A stretch of DNA of 46,562 nucleotides from Verrucomicrobiota bacterium (GTDB lineage Bacteria; Verrucomicrobiota; Verrucomicrobiia; Limisphaerales; UBA1100): the NCBI GenBank assembly GCA_028343615.1, contig JAOLZA010000017.1, forward strand, positions 1 through 46,562, given 5' to 3'. The position numbers and the translations under genes are program-made. Under the pieces are notes generated by a model, which saw only the letters and a program-made list of their open reading frames with translations, did no database searches and was not told the origin of the DNA. Positions 25,154-33,571 of this stretch are shown here, in pieces. Each line of letters begins with the position of its first letter. Positions within the stretch are counted from its first letter, which is position 1.

Positions 25154-26238
25154 GCCGCCACAGCGTCGACGAGCTTGTACCAATTATCGCGCTGGCGCGG
25201 CTCGTAGCCGAGGTCCCTTATCAATCGTTGCATATCGGCCACGTCCATGCAGTAAACGGTGCCGGCTTTGGACACCACATTTTCCTCGATCATAATGCTG
25301 CCCAAATCATTCGCCCCGTGCCGTAGTGCTACTTGACCGATCTCTCGGCCTTGCGTCACCCATGAGCTTTGGATGTTTTCGATGTTATCCAAATAAATCC
25401 GCGACAACGACTGCATTCGTAAATACTCATACGCGCCCACGGTAGGCGCTTTGAGCTTGGTGTTCTCCGATTGAAACGTCCAAGCGATGAACGCGGTGAA
25501 GCCACTCGTTTCATCCTGCTGCACCCGCACACGTTCCAAATGCTCGATCCGTTCCTCCACCGTCTCCACGTGGCCGAACATCATCGTGGCCGTGGTGGCG
25601 AGGCCTTGGCGGTGGGCGATGGCCATTACTTCCAGCCATTCGTCGCTCATCGCTTTGAGTGGGGAAATTTTTTGGCGCACGCGGTCCACCAGAATTTCCC
25701 CGCCGCCGCCGGGGATGGAGCCCAATCCCGCCGCGCGGAAATCGCGGATGATGTCTTGCAGCGGCTCATCAAAAACCTCGCGGAAATGAATGAACTCGCT
25801 TGGCGAAAACCCGTGCACGTTGATCGTGGGAAATTTCTCACGGATGTGTGACAGGAGATCGAGATACCATTGCTTGGTCAATTTGGGATGGTGTCCGCCT
25901 TGCATTAAAATTTGCGTGCCATCCAGCGCGAGGGTTTCCTCGATTTTTTGGTCGATCTCATCGTGCGTGATCACGTAAGCATCCGCCGCTTTCTCGCTGC
26001 GCCAAAACGCGCAAAACTTGCAGTACACATTGCAGACGTTGGTGTAATTGATATTGCGGTCGATGCTGAAGGTGATGATGTCATTGCCGCGTCCTTCAAA
26101 AGCCTTCGCCTTGGCCAATTTCCGCCGTCGATGCGCCAGTGCGCCAAGCGTCTCCAACGGCAGCGAATACAGCCGCAGCGCCTCCGTTTCGGAAACGCGT
26201 TTCCCATCCCACGTTTTTTGCAATAGGTCATCCATCAC
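25150..26238 (-). CDS. mqnC: Cyclic dehypoxanthinyl futalosine synthase (radical SAM)
   Basis: MqnC cyclises dehypoxanthinyl futalosine in the futalosine route to menaquinone. The 362-residue protein has the radical-SAM cluster motif C69-x3-C73-x2-C76 (CNVYCKFC) and the MqnC/MqnE/CofH-type segments ILMQGGHHP, FSPSEFIHF, PGGGGEILVDRVR and MMFGHVETVEERIEHL. The HHP after GG and the LGSIPGGGGEI style separate it from MqnE, which is also present here. GTG at 26238 is used as start because a promoter lies six bases upstream; ATG at 26235 is the alternative. It lies 72 bases behind mqnA and is probably also transcribed from its own promoter. Confidence 0.93.
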   Translation of the reverse strand: MMDDLLQKTWDGKRVSETEALRLYSLPLETLGALAHRRRKLAKAKAFEGRGNDIITFSIDRNINYTNVCNVYCKFCAFWRSEKAADAYVITHDEIDQKIEETLALDGTQILMQGGHHPKLTKQWYLDLLSHIREKFPTINVHGFSPSEFIHFREVFDEPLQDIIRDFRAAGLGSIPGGGGEILVDRVRQKISPLKAMSDEWLEVMAIAHRQGLATTATMMFGHVETVEERIEHLERVRVQQDETSGFTAFIAWTFQSENTKLKAPTVGAYEYLRMQSLSRIYLDNIENIQSSWVTQGREIGQVALRHGANDLGSIMIEENVVSKAGTVYCMDVADMQRLIRDLGYEPRQRDNWYKLVDAVAA

Positions 26239-26244
26239 GTCGGG

Positions 26245-26273
26245 AGTGTACGCCGTGAAGAGAGGTGGGGCAA
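26245..26273 (-). promoter_or_regulatory. Candidate promoter of mqnC, leaderless layout
   Basis: Minus strand: TTGCCC (26268-26273), 17-base spacer, TACACT (26245-26250), then six bases to the GTG at 26238 and nine to the alternative ATG. It lies in the 72-base gap after mqnA, so mqnC could be expressed apart from the upstream genes. Confidence 0.45.
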
Positions 26274-26276
26274 TGA

Positions 26277-26300
26277 TTCACCACAGAGACCCAGAGGGAA
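26277..26300. repeat. Possible degenerate copy of a CCACAGAGAC-type intergenic repeat
   Basis: The gap between mqnA and mqnC contains TTCACCACAGAGACCCAGAG. From memory, closely similar ACCACAGAGACACAGAG strings are scattered between genes in many PVC and other environmental genomes. Only one copy is in this window, so repetition cannot be shown here. It carries no coding potential. Confidence 0.3.
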
Positions 26301-26310
26301 CAGTGAAAAA

Positions 26311-27060
26311 TCAAACAAACAAAGGCGTGAAGATTTCCATTTCGCCGTGCGTTTCCAGTAGCTCCGAAAATTTTGCCAAACCTGCTTTCTCGGCGTCGCC
26401 GAGTTCGTATTGGATGTGGCCGCCGAGGTAGGTTTGGCGAAAATTGGCGTCGTAGTCGGGGTAGGTTTCGATGGTTTGGGCGAGATGAGCGAGTCCGTTG
26501 GTTTTGGCGGAACGGAGTTTTTCGCGCAGGGGCTGGTCGTGATGACCTCGGCGGAGTGCCCAGGCGGCGTAGACGAAAGGGAGGCTGGTGAGTTCGTGCC
26601 ACGCGGTGCCGAGATCCCAGATTTTGTGTTCGTGCGGGGCTCGTAGGAAATCGATGGCGGGATTGCCGATGAGTAAAACATTTTCCAACGAAACGGATTG
26701 GCGATAGCCACCGAGGGGTTCCAGCTTTAGGCTCCGGCCGCGCTCGGCAAAGAGCACGCGCAGGAGGTTCACGCTGGTGAGGCTGGCAGTGTCACAGTGG
26801 ATGGTTTCAATTTCATCCAGCGGCTGATGATGCGCGAGGAAGACGCTCTTCACCGCACCGCGCGAGGCGACGGCCACGCCATCGAGGATATCGTAGCCGT
26901 CGTGAAAAAGCGCCTCGGTGATGCTCACAAGAGCGGCGTCATGTTGGCCGGTCCGCAGTTTTTCTGCCAAACGCGAGGGCACGTCGTATTCTGTTTCGTG
27001 CTCGATGCCATGAGTGAGCGGCACAGAATTGAGATAAGGAACGGATCCGATGCGTTTCAT
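26311..27060 (-). CDS. mqnA: Chorismate dehydratase (futalosine pathway)
   Basis: MqnA dehydrates chorismate to 3-enolpyruvylbenzoate, the committed entry to the futalosine pathway. The 249-residue protein has the family start RIGSVPYLNSVPLTHGI, the SLTSVNLLRVL loop, LLIGNPAIDF, and DLGTAWHELTSLPFVYAAWA. This is a periplasmic-binding-protein-like fold working in the cytoplasm. Its start overlaps the end of mqnE by four bases, so the two are translationally coupled and are made in the order in which their products meet. Length is normal for the family. Confidence 0.94.
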   Translation of the reverse strand: MKRIGSVPYLNSVPLTHGIEHETEYDVPSRLAEKLRTGQHDAALVSITEALFHDGYDILDGVAVASRGAVKSVFLAHHQPLDEIETIHCDTASLTSVNLLRVLFAERGRSLKLEPLGGYRQSVSLENVLLIGNPAIDFLRAPHEHKIWDLGTAWHELTSLPFVYAAWALRRGHHDQPLREKLRSAKTNGLAHLAQTIETYPDYDANFRQTYLGGHIQYELGDAEKAGLAKFSELLETHGEMEIFTPLFV

Positions 27061-28232
27061 GCGGTGGCCAAATTATCGTCCAGTAAATTGGGCGGCACTG
27101 AATCATCCGGCGAATGGGGGGCGTCGGGTGTGTCATCAATCCATTCGTGGACGGGTTCGTAAAAGGTGTTGCGTTGCACGGGCGTTTTGCCGGCTTCACG
27201 AATGGCTTTGATAAGGGCGGCTTCGGGCTGGCTTTGGGGCGCGCCGGTGCCGGCCATTCGGAAAATGTTTTCTTCCACGATGGTGCCGTGCAAATCATCG
27301 GCGCCGTAGCTGAGTGCCACTTGGGCGAGTTTCATCCCGAGGCCCACCCAATACGCGGTGAGATGGTCAAAGTTATCAAGAAATAAACGGCTGACGGCGA
27401 TGGTGCGGAGTGCGTCGTTGCCGGTGGGCGGATGCGTGACGGGGATGGCGTTATTCTCGGGTTGATAAGGCAGCGGAATGAAACCGGTAAAGCCGCCAGT
27501 CTCGTCCTGCAAAGCGCGCAGTTGGGCGAGGTGATCAATGCGTTGCTCGACGGTTTCCACGTGGCCAAAGAGCATCGTGCACGTGCTGCGCCCGCCGAGT
27601 TGATGCCACGCGCGATGGGCATCGAGATATTCGCTGGCGGTTTCTTTGCCCTTGGCGATGGCGTCACGTACGTCTTGCTGGAAAATTTCTGCACCGCCGC
27701 CGGTGAGTGAATCCAGCCCGGCGGACTTTAACGTGGCGAGCACTTCGGGCATTGGCTTTTTGCTGATACGGGCAAGGTGGTAAATCTCCACGGCGGTGAA
27801 GCATTTGAGCTGAAGACTGGCATCGAGCGCCTTCAGCGCGCGCAGCATTTCGGTATAATAATCAAACGGCAGCGAGGGATGTAGTCCGCCGACGATGTGG
27901 AGCTCGGTTATATTGAGCGCCAGTGCCTCCTTGGCCTTCGCCACCATTTCATCGATGGAAAGCTCGAAGCCATCGCCATCGCGTTTCTTGCGCGCAAAGC
28001 TGCAGAATTGGCATGAGAGGATGCAGTAATTGGAATAATTGATGTAGCGATTGACGATGTAACTGGCGCGGTTGCCGACCTTGCGTTCGGTGGCCATCGA
28101 GGCGAGTCGGCCTAGGGCGTTGAGGTCAGGAGTGTGGAAGAGGCGAAGGGCGTCGTCGGTCTCAAGACGCGTGTTGGTTTCGACCTTTTCGGCGAGGTCG
28201 GCTAGTTCGCTTTTTTGCAGAACGAAATCCAT
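27057..28232 (-). CDS. mqnE: Aminofutalosine synthase (radical SAM)
   Basis: MqnE joins 3-enolpyruvylbenzoate to adenosine through a radical SAM reaction, giving 6-amino-6-deoxyfutalosine. The 391-residue protein has the cluster motif C-x3-C-x2-C in YCILSCQFCSF (about residues 70-77). MqnE-type segments are ELHIVGGLHPSLPFDYY, KCFTAVEIYHLARIS, LDSLTGGGAEIF and MLFGHVETVEQRIDHL. The ATG at 28232 gives a one-base TGATG overlap with mqnP; a GTG at 28247 would add five residues. The last 30 residues are acidic and Pro-rich, probably disordered. The choice of MqnE over MqnC rests on the GGLHP and TGGGAEI motifs. Confidence 0.93.
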   Translation of the reverse strand: MDFVLQKSELADLAEKVETNTRLETDDALRLFHTPDLNALGRLASMATERKVGNRASYIVNRYINYSNYCILSCQFCSFARKKRDGDGFELSIDEMVAKAKEALALNITELHIVGGLHPSLPFDYYTEMLRALKALDASLQLKCFTAVEIYHLARISKKPMPEVLATLKSAGLDSLTGGGAEIFQQDVRDAIAKGKETASEYLDAHRAWHQLGGRSTCTMLFGHVETVEQRIDHLAQLRALQDETGGFTGFIPLPYQPENNAIPVTHPPTGNDALRTIAVSRLFLDNFDHLTAYWVGLGMKLAQVALSYGADDLHGTIVEENIFRMAGTGAPQSQPEAALIKAIREAGKTPVQRNTFYEPVHEWIDDTPDAPHSPDDSVPPNLLDDNLATA

Positions 28233-29413
28233 CACCACAATCTCCACGAAACAAAGCGACCCACCAGGCTGACCTCAGTCACCACCATCACCAGGAAAAC
28301 GATGCTGACAATGCCGTTGAGATTGAAGAACGCGCGTTGTACCCAATCGAGGCTGCGCTTGCGGGCGATCCAATGTTCGAGCAGCACACAGGCGGAAATG
28401 ATAATTAGGCCGATCCAGTATGACATTTTGAACGCGGCGAACAATCCAAAGAGCGTCAGCAACGCGAGTAACAACATATGCATCAGCAACGAAGCGGTCA
28501 GCGCATTGTCGGGGCCCCAGCGGACGACCAGCGAGTGCAGCTTGTGATCGCGATCGAACTCGAAATCCTGAATCGCATAAATAATGTCGAACCCGATGAG
28601 CCAAAGCACCACCGACGCGGCCATAATGGTGGGCAGCAGCGCGCTGTTGCGTAGGGGATCTTCTATGTCTGGTGAAAAATCAAAGGAACCATTCACCGCC
28701 AGCCATGCACCAATCGGAGCGATGGCCAGTGCGATACCGAGGAAGACGTGAGTGAAGTCGGTAAATCGTTTCGTGAGTGAATAGCCGAGAATAAAAACCA
28801 ACGCCACCGGCGATAGAAAAAAACATACGAGCCTTCCTTGATGGGCGTCGCGCACCATATCGATGCCGTACGTGGTGGCGACAAAGCCCAGCGCGCTGAG
28901 GATGCAAAGCGTCCACGCGCTGGTAAGTGAAATTTTTCCGGCGGGCAAATGGCGATCCTTCGTGCGCGGATTGGCGGCATCGAATTTGCGATCCGCGATG
29001 CGGTTGAACGCCATCGCGCACGTGCGCGCGGTGACCATCGCGAGCAGGATGAGGCCAAAAAGTTTCCAACCCGGCCAGCCGAGTTTCATCCACGGCACGG
29101 CTTCCTGCGCTTCGGGCTCCAGCACGGCAAACCCCGCGCGTGACGCCAGCACCATCGAGGCCAGCGCGAAGGGCAGGGCAAAGATGGTGTGCGAAAACTT
29201 GACGAACCCGCCCCATTTTTGGAGCAGGGAGGAATCGTCTATAATCTGTTTTCGTTTTTCTTTGTTATTATGCTTCTTATTAAATTTCGGGTTTTTTTCG
29301 TTTTTCGTATACCTACTTTCAATAAGCGCTCCGCAATATTCACAGTTGCTATATTTTTCTGTGATAACGGCGCCACAATTTGGGCAACTAAATGTATCTA
29401 ATTCAGTTTTCAC
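28232..29413 (-). CDS. mqnP: UbiA-family prenyltransferase (MqnP-like) with an N-terminal zinc ribbon
   Basis: The 393-residue product has two parts. Residues 1-30 form a zinc ribbon with C10-P-N-C13 and C24-E-Y-C27, followed by a Lys/Asn-rich linker to about 58. Residues about 60-393 are a polytopic UbiA prenyltransferase with both Asp-rich motifs: NRIADRKFDAANPRTKDR (about 137-154) and the later IYAIQDFEFDRDHK. In the futalosine route MqnP prenylates the naphthoate intermediate; the position between ubiX-like and mqnE supports this role. The DNA for residues 1 to about 60 is strikingly AT-rich (about one third G+C by hand count) compared with the rest. UbiA enzymes normally lack a zinc ribbon. 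The start is GTG. Confidence 0.87.
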   Translation of the reverse strand: MKTELDTFSCPNCGAVITEKYSNCEYCGALIESRYTKNEKNPKFNKKHNNKEKRKQIIDDSSLLQKWGGFVKFSHTIFALPFALASMVLASRAGFAVLEPEAQEAVPWMKLGWPGWKLFGLILLAMVTARTCAMAFNRIADRKFDAANPRTKDRHLPAGKISLTSAWTLCILSALGFVATTYGIDMVRDAHQGRLVCFFLSPVALVFILGYSLTKRFTDFTHVFLGIALAIAPIGAWLAVNGSFDFSPDIEDPLRNSALLPTIMAASVVLWLIGFDIIYAIQDFEFDRDHKLHSLVVRWGPDNALTASLLMHMLLLALLTLFGLFAAFKMSYWIGLIIISACVLLEHWIARKRSLDWVQRAFFNLNGIVSIVFLVMVVTEVSLVGRFVSWRLW

Positions 29414-29427
29414 AATTGAGTTAAAAT

Positions 29428-29456
29428 ATCCTATTTTGAAAGGGCTGTTGCAGCAA
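29428..29456 (-). promoter_or_regulatory. Candidate promoter of mqnP-mqnE-mqnA
   Basis: Minus strand: TTGCTG (29451-29456), 17-base spacer, TAGGAT (29428-29433), with the GTG start 14 bases further on. The leader would be about seven bases. It lies in the 128-base gap after the ubiX-like gene, a stretch otherwise without recognisable features. Confidence 0.4.
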
Positions 29457-29541
29457 GATTTTCACGATTGCTTGAATTGGAATTTATACTCTCAAAGCCC
29501 CCCCGCCAGAAAGCCTGCGGTAATGGCTGGAGAATGACAAG

Positions 29542-30111
29542 TCACTCCTCTTCTTCCCGCCAGCGGGGGGAGATTTCATTTTCCACGCCGAGGTGGTCGA
29601 GGACGCGGGCGACTACAGTGTCAGCCAAATCCTCCAGCGTTTTTGCTTCGGAATAAAAATATGGGTTGGTGGGCATCATCGTGGCGCCGGCTAACAGAAG
29701 CAGCTCCATGTTTTTGACGTGAACGAGACTGAGCGGCGTTTCGCGAGGGCAAAGGATCAGTATTTTGTTTTCTTTGAGCATCACGTCAGCGGCGCGGAGG
29801 AGGGCATCATCGCTGATGCCGTGGGCGATGCGGCCGAGGGTACCCATCGTGCACGGGAGGATCACCATCGCGTCAAAAGCATTGGAGCCGCTTGCGAAGG
29901 GGACGTTCATGCTTTTTGAGGCGTGCAGTTGCACCCCCTCGGCGAGGCGCAATCCGTCGGGCAGTTCTTCTTTGAGCACGATTTGCGCATAGCCACTGGT
30001 GATGACGTGAATTTCATGCTCGGAGGGGTCCAAGCGATCGAGCAGGCGTTGGGTATAGATCGCGCCACTGGCGCCTGTGATGGCAACGAGAATTCTCACG
30101 GGCGCGAGCAT
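29542..30111 (-). CDS. ubiX: UbiX-like flavin prenyltransferase
   Basis: UbiX makes prenylated FMN, the cofactor for UbiD-type decarboxylases. The 189-residue protein has the flavoprotein start RILVAITGASGAIYTQRLL and the family segments VILPCTMGTLGRIAHGISD, ADVMLKENKILILCPRETPLS, and MELLLLAGATMMPTNPYFY. Its place at the head of the mqn block suggests it serves a decarboxylation step in the futalosine route (a UbiD-like partner is not in the window). The 128 bases between it and mqnP hold a candidate promoter. The C-terminus is acidic (REEEE). The symbol reflects the family. Confidence 0.92.
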   Translation of the reverse strand: MLAPVRILVAITGASGAIYTQRLLDRLDPSEHEIHVITSGYAQIVLKEELPDGLRLAEGVQLHASKSMNVPFASGSNAFDAMVILPCTMGTLGRIAHGISDDALLRAADVMLKENKILILCPRETPLSLVHVKNMELLLLAGATMMPTNPYFYSEAKTLEDLADTVVARVLDHLGVENEISPRWREEEE

Positions 30112-30215
30112 TGCTTTTTCGGGGTAAACGGTGCAAGCGATTTGTTAACAATTGTGAATAACCTCGACATGGAGGCAGGTTAAGGGCAGGGTGCGCGTCG
30201 CATTTTTCGTGCCCT

Positions 30216-31424
30216 GTGGGTGCGACAAAGGAGGTGCAAACAAAATCAAAACGGGCGTATTTCGCTCTCTTGGCGGTCGTGGTCTTGGCGTCGTGTGAAA
30301 TGACGCCGCGCAGTCATGGACCGGTCACTTATCGTGTGCCCGCAGCCAAAAAACCTGTGGTCGTAAAACATCAACCGGAGCGACCGGTGAAACCCGTGCG
30401 TGTTGCTACGGCCAAGCCGCCACGATATTTACCGCCCGGCACGGGTACCGCACCTACCACGCCTCCCGCGCGACCAAAAGTTCAGCCCGCGCAGCCGGTT
30501 GTTTTGAATGGCGAAAAACTAATGCCCGCGCAGGCGTCACCCAAAGATTACACGGTGAAGGCTGCCGATGCGGAATGGATTTCGCTCGAGCGTTGGGGAA
30601 AGCTATACGAAGGTTGGTTTGGTCGCATCAAACAACGGAGCGGCACGGTGCACCGCCTCGTGGCAGCTAATATGCGGTTCGACTTCACACCTGGGCAAAG
30701 ATTGATTAGTTGTCAAGGGATGCAAATTTGGCTCGGCTTTGGGCCTCGTTTGGTCAAGGGCCATCTTTATATCCATGCGCTGGATGTGCATAAACATCTC
30801 GCGCCGCTCATTTCCGGAATGCCCACGCTCGGCCGCGTAGCGGTGATCGATGCCGGTCACGGCAAGGACAACAAAGGCACGCGCAGTATTTTCAACAAGA
30901 AATACGAAAAGGAATACACACTCGATTGGGCGATGCGGCTTAAGCCGCTCTTGGAGGGCAAAGGTTGGCGTGTGTATCTGACTCGCGCCACGGATGACAG
31001 CCTGTCGCTGACTGATCGTGTGAAGTTCGCCGATCGCGTACACGCGTCGGTATTCATCAGCTTGCACTTCAACGCTGCTGCCGCGAAGGTAAGCGGGTTG
31101 GAAACCTATTGCATTTCGCCTACCGGAATGCCCTCACATTTTACGCGCGGCAGTCCCGATCTGGTTTCCACCAAACTCCCCAACAACCCGTGGGACGCTA
31201 GTAGTTTCCAACTTGCCGCCCGCGTGCATAATCAATTGCTGCTTACCTGCCGAATGCCCGATCGTGGTGTACGGCGCGTGCGGTTTATGTCCGTCATCAA
31301 AGGTCAGAAACGCCCAGCGATTTTAGTGGAAGGCGGTTACCTATCCAACCCCACCGAATCAAGAAAAGTTGACACCGCCGTATACCGCCAAAAGCTGGCC
31401 GAAGGCGTGGCAGCGGCGTTTTAA
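30216..31424 (+). CDS. N-acetylmuramoyl-L-alanine amidase (Amidase_3), probable lipoprotein
   Basis: The zinc amidase cleaves the amide bond between N-acetylmuramic acid and the peptide in the cell wall. The 402-residue product has an N-terminal hydrophobic segment with a lipobox-like VLASC (about 23-27), a Pro/Lys-rich region to about 110, a domain with KDYTVKAADAEWISLERWGK, and a C-terminal Amidase_3 domain from about 205. The zinc ligands are His in VIDAGHGKD, Glu in KKYEKEYTL and His in ISLHFNAA; the catalytic Glu is in LVEGGYLSN. The GTG at 30216 is the outermost start compatible with the lipobox. A purine-rich AAAGGAGG at 30227-30234 is inside the frame, so the true start is uncertain. 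Confidence 0.88.
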   Translation: MGATKEVQTKSKRAYFALLAVVVLASCEMTPRSHGPVTYRVPAAKKPVVVKHQPERPVKPVRVATAKPPRYLPPGTGTAPTTPPARPKVQPAQPVVLNGEKLMPAQASPKDYTVKAADAEWISLERWGKLYEGWFGRIKQRSGTVHRLVAANMRFDFTPGQRLISCQGMQIWLGFGPRLVKGHLYIHALDVHKHLAPLISGMPTLGRVAVIDAGHGKDNKGTRSIFNKKYEKEYTLDWAMRLKPLLEGKGWRVYLTRATDDSLSLTDRVKFADRVHASVFISLHFNAAAAKVSGLETYCISPTGMPSHFTRGSPDLVSTKLPNNPWDASSFQLAARVHNQLLLTCRMPDRGVRRVRFMSVIKGQKRPAILVEGGYLSNPTESRKVDTAVYRQKLAEGVAAAF

Positions 31425-31961
31425 TTACCACTCCACTTCCACCTTCAATTTGTTTCCAAACCGATTGTTGTAAAACAAATGGCCATGGGCTGCGGCGTAT
31501 TCATGGACGAGTTTGGTGATCTTTACGTCGAAGCAGCAGTACTCGGCAATCTCGGCCATCTTGCCTTGTTTGTACCACTCCAGTGCCTGCAGTCCCTCTG
31601 CGGATTTTTCGCAACCGAGCGTAGCTTGGGCGATGGAATCGAGCTTGAGCCGATGACCGAGTTTTTCGTTGAGCACAATCAACATATCGAGTGAGGGCAC
31701 CTGGCTGAAATCAAAAATTGAGTAGCCCTCCAGGACGCGGTAATCGAAGCGAATGTGGTTAAACCCCACCACCAAATCAGCACGCTGGAGTTCCTTGATT
31801 AACTCCTCCACCTCCGGTTCGCCATAAATTTTGTAATCCCCACGTGCTGTGCTGTACGTAACGCCGATGCTCATCCCCATCTTGTCGATGTGACTCCACC
31901 CGCCCACCTCATCGGCCGAGTGCTTTGTTTCTAAATCGAAGTAGACGATGTTTTGGCTCAT
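31425..31961 (-). CDS. RNase-H-fold (DEDD-type) exonuclease-like protein
   Basis: The 178-residue protein has the three exonuclease-like motifs: VYFDLETK with Asp9 and Glu11, GFNHIRFDYRVL, and YCCFDVKITKLVHEY. This is the layout of the YprB/RNase_H_2 family of 3'-5' nucleases. The family's function in bacteria is poorly defined; DNA or RNA trimming is plausible. The gene's start overlaps the end of the dihydrolipoyl dehydrogenase gene by four bases. No functional link between the two is obvious, so the pair may share only transcription. It directly abuts the convergent amidase gene. Confidence 0.83.
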   Translation of the reverse strand: MSQNIVYFDLETKHSADEVGGWSHIDKMGMSIGVTYSTARGDYKIYGEPEVEELIKELQRADLVVGFNHIRFDYRVLEGYSIFDFSQVPSLDMLIVLNEKLGHRLKLDSIAQATLGCEKSAEGLQALEWYKQGKMAEIAEYCCFDVKITKLVHEYAAAHGHLFYNNRFGNKLKVEVEW

Positions 31962-33382
31962 TTGCGTTCGCGCGATTTGGGAAGATGGGTGGACTGGCCG
32001 AAGAGGGATTCGGCGGCTTCGAGGATGGCTTCGCTCAGGGTTGGGTGGGCGAAGATGGTTTCGGTGAGTTGTTCGGCGGTGGCGTTGAGTTTAATAGCAA
32101 GGGTGATTTGGCCAATGAGTTCGGCGGCGTGTCCGCCGAGGATGTGTCCGCCAAGGAGCTTGCCGGTTTCGGCGTGGGCGATGAGTTTGACGAATCCATC
32201 GGTCTCCCCCTGCGCAAGGGCTTTCCCGATGGCGGCGAAGGGAAAGCGGCCCATTCGGATAGGGATGCCGCGCGCTTCGGCCTCGGCTTCGGTTAGGCCA
32301 ATGGTGGCAATCTCAGGATGCGTGAACACGGCGGCGGGGATTTCCTCGTAATTCATTTGCAACATTCGGTCCTCATTTTCGTTGGCGATGAGGTTGTCCA
32401 CCACCACGCGGCCCTGGGCGGTGGCGACGTGGGCTAGCTGCATTTTTCCGGTCACATCGCCGATGGCAAAAATGTTGGGTACGTTGGTTTCAAGGAATTC
32501 ATCAACGCCAATGGCGCGGCCATCGAGCGTTACACCGGCGGCTTCGAGTCCAAGGTTTTCAGTGTTGGGCGTGCGGCCCACGGCGACGAGGAGGTGAGTG
32601 CCTTCAAGAGTTTCATCGGCGAGCTGGACGGTGACGCCCTCGGCGGTGGCCGTGGCACTTTGGACGGTTTCGTTTAGGCGAACAGTAATGTTTTGGCGTT
32701 TGAATCCGCGCCGCAAAAAATCGCAGAGATCTGGGTCCATCCCGGGGAGTAAACGCGGTTCGGCCTCGAGTACGGTAACTTCGCTGCCGAGTGTGCCAAA
32801 GATGCTGCCGAATTCGCAGCCGATGTAACCGCCGCCGAGGATGAGCAGGCGCGGCGGTAGTTCGGTGAGCGTCAGCAAATCGTCGCTGTTCAAAATGCGC
32901 TCGCCATCGCGCAGTGCGATTGGCAATTTTGTGGGACGTGAACCGGTGGCGAGAATAATGGCGCGCGGGTTGGTGAGTGTTTGTGTGACATTGCCTTCGC
33001 CATTGGTCACTTCAATCTCGGTGGGGCTCTTCAATCGCCCGCGGCCGGAGAAATAATCCACGCCGTTTTTATCGATGAGATTTTGTACACCCGCCGCGAG
33101 CTTGGCCACCACTTTTTGCCGGCGCTCAACAATGCTGGCCAGCTGCGCCTCGGCTTGGGCAATGCTCACGGCCAATTGGCTGGACTGTTGTGCTTGGCGC
33201 AACAGATCCACGCTGGCAACCATCGTTTTGGTAGGGATACAGCCGGTGTACAGGCATACGCCTCCGGGCGGGTTGGGGTCCACGAGAGCCACACGCAGCC
33301 CGTGATGCGCCGCACGAATGGCGGAGACATACCCACCGGGGCCGGCGCCGATGATGGCGAGGTCATAATGTGAATCACTCAC
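31958..33382 (-). CDS. lpdA: Dihydrolipoyl dehydrogenase
   Basis: The E3 flavoenzyme reoxidises dihydrolipoamide in 2-oxoacid dehydrogenase and glycine cleavage complexes using NAD. The 474-residue protein has an N-terminal FAD site (GAGPGG, 12-17), the redox disulfide C43-x4-C48 in GGVCLYTGCIPTK, the NAD site LGGGYIGCEFGS, and the C-terminal active-site pair His446/Glu451 in HPTLSEA. The Tyr-Thr between the cysteines replaces the more usual Asn-Val/Ile, a mild variation. The GTG start sits six bases after a candidate -10 box. No E1, E2 or glycine-cleavage genes accompany it here. Confidence 0.94.
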   Translation of the reverse strand: MSDSHYDLAIIGAGPGGYVSAIRAAHHGLRVALVDPNPPGGVCLYTGCIPTKTMVASVDLLRQAQQSSQLAVSIAQAEAQLASIVERRQKVVAKLAAGVQNLIDKNGVDYFSGRGRLKSPTEIEVTNGEGNVTQTLTNPRAIILATGSRPTKLPIALRDGERILNSDDLLTLTELPPRLLILGGGYIGCEFGSIFGTLGSEVTVLEAEPRLLPGMDPDLCDFLRRGFKRQNITVRLNETVQSATATAEGVTVQLADETLEGTHLLVAVGRTPNTENLGLEAAGVTLDGRAIGVDEFLETNVPNIFAIGDVTGKMQLAHVATAQGRVVVDNLIANENEDRMLQMNYEEIPAAVFTHPEIATIGLTEAEAEARGIPIRMGRFPFAAIGKALAQGETDGFVKLIAHAETGKLLGGHILGGHAAELIGQITLAIKLNATAEQLTETIFAHPTLSEAILEAAESLFGQSTHLPKSRERK

Positions 33383-33388
33383 GCGCGC

Positions 33389-33416
33389 AATTTAGCGGCG
33401 ATGCTGGCGGAGGCAA
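33389..33416 (-). promoter_or_regulatory. Candidate promoter of lpdA, leaderless layout
   Basis: Minus strand: TTGCCT (33411-33416), 16-base spacer, TAAATT (33389-33394), then six bases to the GTG at 33382. It shows the same geometry as the other starts noted in this window. The rest of the 189-base gap to pssA is non-coding, with a GTGA/AGTG-rich stretch near 33430-33490. Confidence 0.5.
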
Positions 33417-33571
33417 ACAAAAGATTTTTGGAGTGAGCAGGGAGTAGTGAATGGGGAAACCAGGCTACAGCTGACCACTCACCGCTTCCTCATCTTCCCA
33501 TTATCGGCTTTAGTTTTTGGGCGTGTTGGGGTAGCATCGATTGTTTTCCGGTGCTGGGCACCGAGGTATTA

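Noticed and set aside
33430-33500. Inverted repeat in the lpdA-pssA gap (GTGAATGGGGA-like and TCTTCCCATT-like pieces)
   Set aside because: The matching pieces are short and offset and do not form one nested stem; it may just be a GTGA/AGTG-rich stretch.
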